Part shown: in pieces, positions 1-5,733 of the stretch | Numbering within the stretch: position 1 is the stretch's first letter | Layout: the number at the start of each line of letters is the position of its first letter | Position numbers and translations under genes: made by a program | Assembly (NCBI GenBank): GCA_945875135.1 | Contig: CAMCJO010000153.1 | Coordinates: 1-5,733, forward strand | DNA: 5,733 nucleotides | Source: an uncultured Porphyromonas sp. | GTDB taxonomy: Bacteria > Bacteroidota > Bacteroidia > Bacteroidales > Porphyromonadaceae | Direction of reading: 5' to 3' | The notes under the pieces: model-generated | The model's input: the letters and a program-made list of their open reading frames with translations, nothing else | Database searches by the model: none | Told to the model about the DNA's origin: nothing

Positions 1-2
1 CT

Positions 3-35
3 TTTGGTAGTGAGGTCTAAAATGAGTACTTTTGC
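3..35 (+). promoter_or_regulatory. Bacteroidetes-type (sigma-ABfr) promoter upstream of the lysS leader
   Basis: The -7 element fits TAnnTTTG at 27-34 (TACTTTTG, followed by C). A TTTGG that fits the -33 element lies at 3-7, with 20 nt between the TTTG and the TA, the spacing expected for the Bacteroides primary sigma factor. Transcription would start at about 38-42, which is where the first predicted hairpin of the leader begins. The orientation is toward lysS. The match is good by eye, but no start site has been mapped, and the -33 element sits at the window edge. Confidence 0.6.
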
Positions 36-36
36 A

Positions 37-165
37 GAGGGTGTATTGCAGATACGCCTCAGCTAGCTTGAGCCTGTCTTTCCTCCCCAGCCGATCTGAG
101 GGGGACGGGATGGGTATTTACCACCTATTATTGCTGTATACTCAGCGGGTGGAGCGTTTTTATAC
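37..165 (+). ncRNA. Putative structured leader or small RNA upstream of lysS
   Basis: Between the promoter and lysS the sequence can fold into three consecutive hairpins. Hairpin 1 (37-60) pairs 37-46 with 52-60 around the loop TGCAG, with one bulged G. Hairpin 2 (73-109) pairs 73-78 with 104-109 and 84-90 with 96-103, with a bulged A99 and a 5-nt internal bulge. Hairpin 3 (121-152) is terminator-like and is followed by five T. The resulting transcript of about 120-125 nt could be a free-standing small RNA or the 5' leader of lysS. I do not recognise it as a T-box, a lysine riboswitch, SRP RNA or a tRNA. The folds were drawn by hand without energy calculation, so the RNA call is an inference. 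Confidence 0.4.
121..161 (+). terminator. Possible intrinsic terminator or attenuator before lysS
   Basis: CCACCT at 121-126 pairs with GGGTGG at 147-152 (one G-U). Inside, GCTG at 133-136 pairs with CAGC at 143-146 around the loop TATACT, leaving a 6-nt bulge at 127-132. A run of five T follows at 157-161, four bases after the stem. The bulge and spacer make it imperfect. It ends 16 nt before the lysS start codon, and I see no promoter in that gap, so if it works lysS would depend on read-through. Confidence 0.4.
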
Positions 166-177
166 TTAACTATAGTT

Positions 178-1917
178 ATGGACTTACACTTACTAGAACT
201 TAGTGACCAGGAGATAGCACGTCGCAACAGCCTAGACGAGATACGTCAGATGGGCATCAACCCTTATCCCGCAGCCGAGTATGTCGTGACGGCACATGCT
301 CAGGAGATACAGGACCAATATCAAGATGAGGCACCTCGCATGGAGGTGAGCATCGCTGGCCGTGTTATGAGCCGACGTATCATGGGCAAGGCTTCCTTTA
401 TGGAGCTACAAGATGCCTCGGGGCGCATACAGGTCTATGTGACCCGTGATGACCTCTGCCCTGGAGAGGATAAGGATCTATACAACAAGCTCTTTAAGAA
501 GCTTCTCGACATTGGCGACATCGTCGGTGTCAAGGGCTTTGTCTTCCGTACCCAGACGGGCGAGATATCAGTGCATGCTGAGGAGTTGACCTTGCTGAGC
601 AAGGCACTGCGCCCGCTCCCTATCGTCAAGGCTAAGGATGATCAGGTCTTCGACGGTTTTACCGATCCTGAGCTACGCTACCGTCGCCGCTACGTGGATC
701 TGATAGTCAACGAGGAGGTGAAGGGTATCTTCATCAAGCGTACGAAGATCTTCCAGTCGATGCGCAACTTCTTCAATTCACGTGGCTATCTAGAGGTAGA
801 TACACCTGTCCTGCAGTCTATCCCTGGCGGTGCTGCGGCTCGTCCCTTTGTGACACATCACAATGCGCTTGACATACCGCTCTACCTACGCATCGCCAAT
901 GAGCTTTACCTCAAGAGATTGATCGTGGGTGGCTTCGAGGGGGTCTACGAGTTTAGCCGTAACTTCCGCAATGAGGGTATGGACCGGACGCACAACCCTG
1001 AGTTTACCTGCATGGAGATCTATGTCGCCTACAAGGACTACCGCTGGATGATGCAGATGACGGAACAGATGATCGAGCATATCTGTCAGGAGGTGCTAGG
1101 CTCTACGACTATTCAGGTAGGGGAGCAGCAAATAGACCTGAAGCCTCCCTATCGTCGCCTTACTATGATCGACGCTATCCAAGAGTATGGCGGGGTCAAC
1201 ATAGATGGCATGGACGAGGCTGAACTACGTAAGGTGTGCCAAGCTAAGGGTGTAGAGATCGACGACACGATGGGTGTCGGCAAGCTAATCGACGAACTCT
1301 TTGGTGCCGTGGCTGAGCCACACTTGATACAACCTACTTTCATCATAGACTATCCGAAGGCGATGTCTCCGCTCACTAAGGAGCACCGCGATAGGAGCGA
1401 TCTGACAGAGCGCTTCGAGCTATTTGTCAATGGTAAGGAGCTGGCCAATGCTTACTCAGAGCTCAATGACCCGATAGATCAGCGTCACCGCTTTGAGGAG
1501 CAGCTACGTCTGAGCGAGCGTGGCGACGATGAGGCGATGTATATCGATCACGACTTCCTGCGCGCTCTAGAGTTCGGTATGCCCCCCACGTCTGGTATGG
1601 GTATCGGTATGGACCGCCTCGTGATGCTCCTGACGGGTCAGGAGAGTATTCAGGAGGTGCTGCTCTTCCCACAGATGCGTCCTGAGATACAGCCTAAGCG
1701 TGACAAGGAGGAGGCGTATGTAGCCGCTGGCATTGACAAAACGTGGGTGCCACTCCTGCAGAAGGCTGGGTACCTCACGGTTGCAGACCTTGCGGGCAAA
1801 GCTCCCGGCAAGGTGATGCAGCAGATGATGGATATCAATAAGAAGTATAAGCTAGGCTTGCAGATCCCCGCACTGGAGGAAATATCCAAGTGGGTGGGCG
1901 AGGAGTCTACGAAATAA
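178..1917 (+). CDS. lysS: Lysyl-tRNA synthetase (class II)
   Basis: Charges tRNA-Lys with lysine using ATP, in the cytoplasm. The 579-residue product has an N-terminal OB-fold anticodon-binding domain (about 56-142) and a class II catalytic core. Motif 1 is at about 203-224 (GYLEVDTP, then GGAAARPF), motif 2 at 263-280 ([15 protein letters not shown], with R264) and motif 3 at 473-487 (GMGIGMDRL, with R480). The core ends at LFPQMRP (496-502), where E. coli LysS nearly ends. About 77 further residues follow, a C-terminal extension I recall as usual in Bacteroidetes. The start is chosen because [14 protein letters not shown] begins shortly after it, as in relatives; no Shine-Dalgarno is present. 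It is probably the first gene of a co-directional run and is preceded by the structured leader described separately. Identification is secure. Confidence 0.97.
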   Translation: MDLHLLELSDQEIARRNSLDEIRQMGINPYPAAEYVVTAHAQEIQDQYQDEAPRMEVSIAGRVMSRRIMGKASFMELQDASGRIQVYVTRDDLCPGEDKDLYNKLFKKLLDIGDIVGVKGFVFRTQTGEISVHAEELTLLSKALRPLPIVKAKDDQVFDGFTDPELRYRRRYVDLIVNEEVKGIFIKRTKIFQSMRNFFNSRGYLEVDTPVLQSIPGGAAARPFVTHHNALDIPLYLRIANELYLKRLIVGGFEGVYEFSRNFRNEGMDRTHNPEFTCMEIYVAYKDYRWMMQMTEQMIEHICQEVLGSTTIQVGEQQIDLKPPYRRLTMIDAIQEYGGVNIDGMDEAELRKVCQAKGVEIDDTMGVGKLIDELFGAVAEPHLIQPTFIIDYPKAMSPLTKEHRDRSDLTERFELFVNGKELANAYSELNDPIDQRHRFEEQLRLSERGDDEAMYIDHDFLRALEFGMPPTSGMGIGMDRLVMLLTGQESIQEVLLFPQMRPEIQPKRDKEEAYVAAGIDKTWVPLLQKAGYLTVADLAGKAPGKVMQQMMDINKKYKLGLQIPALEEISKWVGEESTK

Positions 1918-1976
1918 TCAAAGTTCACGCAGACCTCTCTTGATAGAGGGTACGGCGTGTGTACGGTACAGTCAAT

Positions 1977-2984
1977 ATGGATATTGGTCGCATAGGCATA
2001 CTAGGTAGTGGTAGCTGGGCTACTGCACTGGCTAAGATCTCTCTAGAGTCTACGCCTGAGATAAATTGGTATGTGCGTCGTGATGATCAGGTGCAGCGCT
2101 TTAAGGCTACGGGGCATAACCCCGACTACCTCTCTAGTGCTGCCTTTGATACAGATCGGATAACCTTCTACACGGAGGGCTCGATCAACCCCTTCTTTCG
2201 CAATAGTGACACCATCATCTTGGTGACCCCTTCGCCCTACATCAAGCACTACCTCAAGAAGGTGAAGCGTAGTAGCATGCGGGGTAAGCAGGTTATCAAT
2301 GCGGTCAAGGGGATCGTACCTGACGAAAACCTTTTGGTCTCGGAGTTCCTGATCAAGGAGTTCTCCCTACCGAAGGAGCAGATCGGCGTGGTGAGTGGTC
2401 CTTGTCACGCTGAGGAGGTAGCGCAGGAGCGTCGTAGCTACTTGACCACAGGGTCTTACAGCGATGAGCTGGCGCATCTGATGGCTGACACACTCTCGTG
2501 TGACTACATTACCTGTACCACGTCGGACGATGTGGTCGGCATTGAGTTTGCCTCGGTACTAAAGAATATCTATGCCATCGCTGCGGGTATCTGCAACGGA
2601 CTTAACTATGGAGACAACTTCCAGAGCGTCCTCATCAGCAACGCCATTGCTGAGATGAATAGCTTTGTCAATACGGTACACCTGCTCAACCATCGTGTCA
2701 TCACCAACTCAGTTTATCTAGGCGACCTGCTCGTGACTGCTTACTCCAATTATAGTCGCAACCGAACCTTCGGCACGATGATCGGCAAGGGGTACAGCGT
2801 CAAGGCAGCGCAGGTAGAGATGGAGATGGTGGCGGAGGGCTACTACGGCGCTAAGTGTGTGCGCGAACTCAACACGACCCGCTACCGTGTCAATATGCCG
2901 ATCATGGACGCTGTCTACGAGATACTCTATAATAAGCAGTCGGCCAAGGAGACTATTGAGCGCCTCTCGCTCAAGTTCCGCTAA
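1977..2984 (+). CDS. gpsA: NAD(P)H-dependent glycerol-3-phosphate dehydrogenase
   Basis: Reduces dihydroxyacetone phosphate to sn-glycerol-3-phosphate, the backbone precursor of phospholipids, in the cytosol. In the 335-residue form the Rossmann loop is at residues 8-19 (ILGSGSWATALA; GxGxW with G10, G12, W14). NAVKG (108-112, K111) and SGPCHAEEVA (140-149) follow. The catalytic lysine is K196 in VLKNIYAIAAG (194-204), and the substrate-binding SRNRTFG is at 260-266. SGPCHAEE replaces the more common SGPSFA; I recall this form from other Bacteroidetes. The frame is open back to a GTG at 1959, which would add six residues, but the ATG at 1977 places the Rossmann strand about five residues from the start, as is normal. 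It lies 59 nt after lysS and 59 nt before pgi on the same strand. Family and length fit well; only the start is uncertain. Confidence 0.96.
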   Translation: MDIGRIGILGSGSWATALAKISLESTPEINWYVRRDDQVQRFKATGHNPDYLSSAAFDTDRITFYTEGSINPFFRNSDTIILVTPSPYIKHYLKKVKRSSMRGKQVINAVKGIVPDENLLVSEFLIKEFSLPKEQIGVVSGPCHAEEVAQERRSYLTTGSYSDELAHLMADTLSCDYITCTTSDDVVGIEFASVLKNIYAIAAGICNGLNYGDNFQSVLISNAIAEMNSFVNTVHLLNHRVITNSVYLGDLLVTAYSNYSRNRTFGTMIGKGYSVKAAQVEMEMVAEGYYGAKCVRELNTTRYRVNMPIMDAVYEILYNKQSAKETIERLSLKFR

Positions 2985-3043
2985 ACTCTAGTTCAAGCCT
3001 CTGCTGACGGACGAAACCTTCTAACTTAACAGACGATACAACC

Positions 3044-4411
3044 ATGAAGACAGCCGCATCGCTCATACAGATCGACACAACACACGCGCAGGCTCATCTA
3101 TCGGCAGAGACCATCCGCCAGGCGGAGCAAGATGCGCTCGCAGCGATTGAGACGCTACGCACGGGCTCAGGCGCTGGTAACGACTTCCTAGGCTGGCTCA
3201 CGCTCCCCGAGGAGATGCTCGAGCGTGACCTTTGCAAGCGCGTACAGACGGTAGCCGATAGGCTTCGTCAGGAGTGCCTATATATAATATGTATAGGCAT
3301 CGGGGGTAGCTACCTAGGCGGCAAAGCGGTCATGGAGGCACTCGGAGACCACTTCTCCGCACATCGTCAGCCGGAGCTGGGACGTCCGCAAGTGCTCTTC
3401 GCTGGGAACAATATCAGCAGTGACTATCTGCACGATCTGATGGATCTGGTCGTGGACAAGCCTTTTGGCATTGTTAATATCTCTAAGAGTGGCACGACGA
3501 CCGAGCCAGCTATTGCCTTCCGCATGCTGAGTCAATACTTAGTGGCTCGTGATGGTCAGGAGGTGGCTAAGCGACGTATCGTAGCCATTACCGACAAGAA
3601 GCGAGGTGCTCTGCGTCGCCTAGCAGACGAGCAGGGGTACGATACCTTCGTCATACCAGATGATGTAGGCGGTCGTTTCTCCGTGCTGACTCCTGTGGGG
3701 TTGCTACCGATTGCTTTGGCAGGCTTTGACATTGAGGCTTTGCTCCAAGGCGCGAGTGACACGGCACTCCTATATCGTAGTACGGAGCATCCGCTAGAGA
3801 CCCCAGCCGTGCAGTATGCCGTGACAAGACAAGCCGCCTATCGGGAGCGCGCTGTGAGCGAGGTGCTGGTAGCCTTCGAGCCTCGGCTGAGTGCCATGGG
3901 GCAGTGGTGGATGCAGCTCTTTGGCGAGAGCGAAGGCAAGGAGGGCAAGGGACTACTCCCGCTCTCTCTGACCTACACAACCGATCTGCACTCCATGGGG
4001 CAGTGGATACAGCAGGGTCCCCACAATATCCTCGAGACGATGATCGTCGTCGACACGCCGCGAGACACCATCACCATCCCGACAGATGAGCAAAACCTAG
4101 ACGGTCTCAACTACCTAGCAGGCGAGACGATGCACCATGTCAATGAGCAGGCGCATCTAGGCACGCTCTTAGCGCACGAAGATGGCGGTGTGCCAGTCTT
4201 GCAGCTGCAGTTGCCGCAGATCGATGCTAGGACGATTGGTGCCTTCATCTATACGATGGAGTATGCGGTCGCTGTTAGTGGCTATATGATGGGGATCAAC
4301 CCCTTTGACCAGCCAGGCGTGGAGGACTACAAGCGCAATATGTTTGCCCTCCTCGCTAAGCCAGGCTTCGAGAGCGAGACGAAAGCGATGCGCCAGCGGC
4401 TCAACAAATGA
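3044..4411 (+). CDS. pgi: Glucose-6-phosphate isomerase
   Basis: Interconverts glucose-6-phosphate and fructose-6-phosphate in glycolysis and gluconeogenesis; fructose-6-phosphate also feeds UDP-GlcNAc synthesis. At 455 residues it matches the short bacterial (Bacillus-like) form. Two SIS-type sugar-isomerase domains are visible. The phosphosugar loop IGIGGSYLG is at 84-92, SKSGTTTEP at 147-155, PGI signature 1 (DVGGRFSVLTPVG) at 207-219, and FGESEGKEGKG at 293-303 with the probable catalytic Glu E295. HSMGQ with H316 follows, then signature 2 ending in the catalytic lysine K430 (PFDQPGVEDYK, 420-430). The ATG at 3044 follows ATACAACC with A at -3 and -6 and no Shine-Dalgarno. An 11-bp hairpin lies inside the gene at 3275-3299. 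If the host is an asaccharolytic Porphyromonas, a gluconeogenic and amino-sugar role is more likely than sugar catabolism; that is inference. Confidence 0.97.
   Translation: MKTAASLIQIDTTHAQAHLSAETIRQAEQDALAAIETLRTGSGAGNDFLGWLTLPEEMLERDLCKRVQTVADRLRQECLYIICIGIGGSYLGGKAVMEALGDHFSAHRQPELGRPQVLFAGNNISSDYLHDLMDLVVDKPFGIVNISKSGTTTEPAIAFRMLSQYLVARDGQEVAKRRIVAITDKKRGALRRLADEQGYDTFVIPDDVGGRFSVLTPVGLLPIALAGFDIEALLQGASDTALLYRSTEHPLETPAVQYAVTRQAAYRERAVSEVLVAFEPRLSAMGQWWMQLFGESEGKEGKGLLPLSLTYTTDLHSMGQWIQQGPHNILETMIVVDTPRDTITIPTDEQNLDGLNYLAGETMHHVNEQAHLGTLLAHEDGGVPVLQLQLPQIDARTIGAFIYTMEYAVAVSGYMMGINPFDQPGVEDYKRNMFALLAKPGFESETKAMRQRLNK
3275..3299 (+). repeat. Perfect inverted repeat (hairpin) inside pgi
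   Basis: TGCCTATA at 3275-3282 is the exact reverse complement of TATAGGCA at 3292-3299. Pairing continues inward through T3283-G3291 (wobble), A3284-T3290 and T3285-A3289, leaving a 3-nt AAT loop. This gives 11 consecutive pairs. It encodes residues 78-85 (CLYIICIG), just before the phosphosugar-binding loop, and is much more AT-rich than its surroundings. The inverted repeat is directly visible; any function is unknown. Confidence 0.7.
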
Positions 4412-4431
4412 ACTTACGACAGATTACAACA

Positions 4432-5118
4432 ATGACAGATACGATACAAACAACCCAAAAGAAAAGCTACCACGAGGTCATCCCTCTCCCTGAGTATGGA
4501 CATCATATTCAGCACATGGTAGACCACTGCTTGACCATTGAGGACCGCGACGAGCGGACTCGGTGCGCTCATGCTATTGTCAAGGCGATGGCGATCATAC
4601 AGCCCGAGCAGGCTAAGAAGTCGGAGGATCACAAAGTCCTCTGGGATCACCTAGCCATCATGTCGCACTTTGCGCTAGACATCGACTACCCCGTAGAGCC
4701 CATTCACGAGGAGGCGCTCCGTGGTGCGCCCGAGCCTTTGTCCTATCCCGAGGATGATATCATCTACCGCCACTATGGTCATCTCATTCAGGAGCTGATC
4801 AAGAAAGCGTGCGAGATGCCCGAGGGTGACGAGCGCGAGGCTTTGGCACTCTCCATCGCCAACCGCATGAAGCAGGCTTATCTCTTGTGGAATAAGCGTG
4901 CCGTCGACGACTACACCATCTTTAAGGACCTCTACGAACTCTCGGGCGGCAAGCTCGTGCTGACCGAAGAGGAACACCAGCTAGACGTTGCCACACGACG
5001 CACACCTCAGGGACGGGGATGCAACCGCTCTAGACGACAGTTCAGGCGTCCAGCACGGGGAGGCAACAACTCCAGAGGAGGTCGCCCTGGTGGCCGCCCC
5101 AACCGTTCTAGACGTTAG
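4432..5118 (+). CDS. DUF4290 family protein of unknown function with Arg/Gly-rich tail
   Basis: A 228-residue soluble-looking protein with no signal peptide or membrane segment. It shows the conserved pieces I associate with DUF4290, a Bacteroidetes family with no assigned function: LPEYG (19-23), IQHMVDHCLTIEDRDER (26-42), LWDHLAIMSHFALDIDYP (70-87), RHYGHLIQELIKKA (113-126) and a helical LLWNKRAVDD (151-160). The predicted body is helical and acidic. The last 43 residues (186-228) are the opposite: 15 Arg, many Gly, no Asp or Glu, and two RGG tripeptides, suggesting nucleic-acid or ribosome contact (inference). The ATG at 4432 is preferred because it has A at -3 and -6, like pgi, and gives the short N-terminus usual before LPEYG. 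An in-frame ATG at 4408, overlapping the pgi stop as ATGA, would add eight residues and cannot be excluded. It sits 42 nt before murA. Confidence 0.85.
   Translation: MTDTIQTTQKKSYHEVIPLPEYGHHIQHMVDHCLTIEDRDERTRCAHAIVKAMAIIQPEQAKKSEDHKVLWDHLAIMSHFALDIDYPVEPIHEEALRGAPEPLSYPEDDIIYRHYGHLIQELIKKACEMPEGDEREALALSIANRMKQAYLLWNKRAVDDYTIFKDLYELSGGKLVLTEEEHQLDVATRRTPQGRGCNRSRRQFRRPARGGNNSRGGRPGGRPNRSRR
5022..5114 (+). repeat. Short direct repeat in the DUF4290 tail coding region
   Basis: CAACCGCTCTAGACG at 5022-5036 and CAACCGTTCTAGACG at 5100-5114 differ at one of 15 bases. They are 78 nt (26 codons) apart and in the same frame, each encoding NRSRR. The coordinates given span both copies and the sequence between. 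The intervening part is Arg/Gly-rich coding sequence. This may reflect repeat-driven growth of a low-complexity tail. Confidence 0.5.
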
Positions 5119-5160
5119 CCGATACAGACACTCACTATCTTACTCTTACGATACTAGCTT

Positions 5161-5733
5161 ATGGCATCTTACATCATCGAGGGAGGTCACAGACTCCATG
5201 GCGAGGTAACCATACAGGGAGCTAAAAACGAAGCGCTCCAAGTCATCGCCGCCACCTTACTAACCAGCGAAGAGGTCATCCTAGAGAATGTCCCAGACAT
5301 CCTCGATGTCAACAACCTCATCAAGCTCGTAGAGCTGCTCGGTGTCGAGGTGACACGACTCAGTCACGACAGCTATCGCTTCAAAGCTCAGGAGATAGAT
5401 CTAGACTTCGTCGACTCTCCGCAGTTCCTCCATGAGAGCAAGATCTTGCGCGGCTCCGTGCTACTTGTTGGGCCTCTCGTTGGTCGTTGTAGGCATGCGA
5501 TCTTCCCTAAGCCTGGCGGTGATCAGATAGGACGCCGTCGACTAGACACCCACCTGATCGGCATTGCCACCCTAGGGGCGGAGTGCGAGTATGATCAGGA
5601 GCGTAGAGCTTTTCGCATAGAGGTGCCACACCTGCGAGGAGCTTACATGCACCTCGAGGAGGCCTCCGTGACAGGTACCGCCAATGTGATCATGTCGGCT
5701 GTCCTAGCAGAGGGCAAGACCACTATATACAAT
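5161..5733 (+). CDS. murA: UDP-N-acetylglucosamine 1-carboxyvinyltransferase (5' part, runs off the window)
   Basis: Transfers the enolpyruvyl group of phosphoenolpyruvate to UDP-GlcNAc, the first committed step of peptidoglycan synthesis, in the cytoplasm. The first 191 residues are present and open to the window edge, a little under half of the usual length of about 420-435. The start MASYIIEGGHRLHGEV is followed by QGAKNEAL with K22 and N23, matching E. coli K22/N23. LRGSVLLVGPLVGR follows, with R97 equivalent to E. coli R91. The catalytic loop reads KPGGDQIGRRRLDTH (117-131): Asp121 occupies the position of E. coli Cys115, and R126 matches R120. EASVTGTANVIMSAV (174-188) is also typical. 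Cys to Asp here is known to abolish fosfomycin alkylation in MurA while keeping activity. The ATG at 5161 has no Shine-Dalgarno. Other enolpyruvyl transferases such as AroA lack this loop, so identification is secure. Confidence 0.96.
   Translation, partial: MASYIIEGGHRLHGEVTIQGAKNEALQVIAATLLTSEEVILENVPDILDVNNLIKLVELLGVEVTRLSHDSYRFKAQEIDLDFVDSPQFLHESKILRGSVLLVGPLVGRCRHAIFPKPGGDQIGRRRLDTHLIGIATLGAECEYDQERRAFRIEVPHLRGAYMHLEEASVTGTANVIMSAVLAEGKTTIYN

Noticed and set aside
1..66. Open frame from the left edge to a TAG at 64-66, possible tail of an upstream gene, including a 14-residue frame from the ATG at 22.
   Set aside because: Only 21 codons, a length expected by chance; it overlaps the promoter and hairpin 1 and has no recognisable protein content.
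1..177. Search for a tRNA, T-box, lysine riboswitch or CRISPR in the leader.
   Set aside because: No cloverleaf with a CCA or TTCRA arm, no T-box sequence, no riboswitch core and no repeated spacers were visible.
1650..1928. 92-codon open frame on the minus strand across the end of lysS.
   Set aside because: Antisense to well-conserved lysS codons, with no family features; a shadow of the real gene.
1934..1949. Small hairpin after lysS considered as a terminator.
   Set aside because: Only five base pairs and no T-run after it; read-through to gpsA is more likely.
1959..1976. GTG start for gpsA six codons upstream of the ATG.
   Set aside because: The ATG at 1977 puts the Rossmann GxGxW at the usual distance from the start; the extra residues overlap the palindrome and add nothing recognisable.
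3651..3980. 109-codon open frame on the minus strand within pgi.
   Set aside because: Antisense to the pgi signature and catalytic region; low-complexity Arg/Ala/Pro composition typical of a GC-rich shadow frame.
5138..5149. Tandem TCTTAC hexamer before murA considered as a regulatory repeat.
   Set aside because: Two copies of six bases in a pyrimidine-rich gap are easily chance; no promoter elements are paired with it.
4988..5209. Alternate-frame open stretch overlapping the DUF4290 tail and the murA start, considered as a frameshifted real C-terminus or dual coding.
   Set aside because: Arg/Gly-rich coding sequence tends to leave other frames open; the annotated frame gives a basic tail like those I recall for the family, and the alternative runs out of frame into murA.

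Overview
The window reads as ordinary chromosome from a Bacteroidales bacterium, most likely a Porphyromonas-type organism with GC a little over one half by eye. The lineage call rests on four things: a TAnnTTTG-type promoter at the left edge, the absence of Shine-Dalgarno sequences before every gene, a DUF4290 protein (a Bacteroidetes family), and Bacteroidetes-style versions of LysS (C-terminal extension) and MurA (Asp at the catalytic loop position). The genus is an inference from remembered protein similarity, not from a search.

Layout: all genes lie on the + strand. Bases 1-177 hold no convincing gene, but they contain a promoter, a run of three predicted hairpins and a terminator-like hairpin that ends just before lysS. 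Then follow lysS (lysyl-tRNA synthetase), gpsA (glycerol-3-phosphate dehydrogenase), pgi (glucose-6-phosphate isomerase), a DUF4290 protein with an Arg/Gly-rich tail, and the 5' part of murA (first enzyme of peptidoglycan synthesis), which runs off the right edge. Gaps between genes are 59, 59, 20 and 42 nt. No clear internal terminator was seen, so co-transcription is plausible.

Functionally the cluster is housekeeping: tRNA charging, the glycerol-3-phosphate backbone for phospholipids, fructose-6-phosphate/glucose-6-phosphate interconversion (fructose-6-phosphate feeds amino-sugar synthesis), and UDP-GlcNAc commitment to the cell wall. pgi, gpsA and murA all link central carbon to the envelope.

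The least explained parts are the structured leader or small RNA ahead of lysS, an 11-bp hairpin inside pgi just before the phosphosugar-binding loop, and the basic tail of the DUF4290 protein. MurA carries Asp instead of Cys at the fosfomycin target position, which predicts intrinsic fosfomycin insensitivity of the enzyme.
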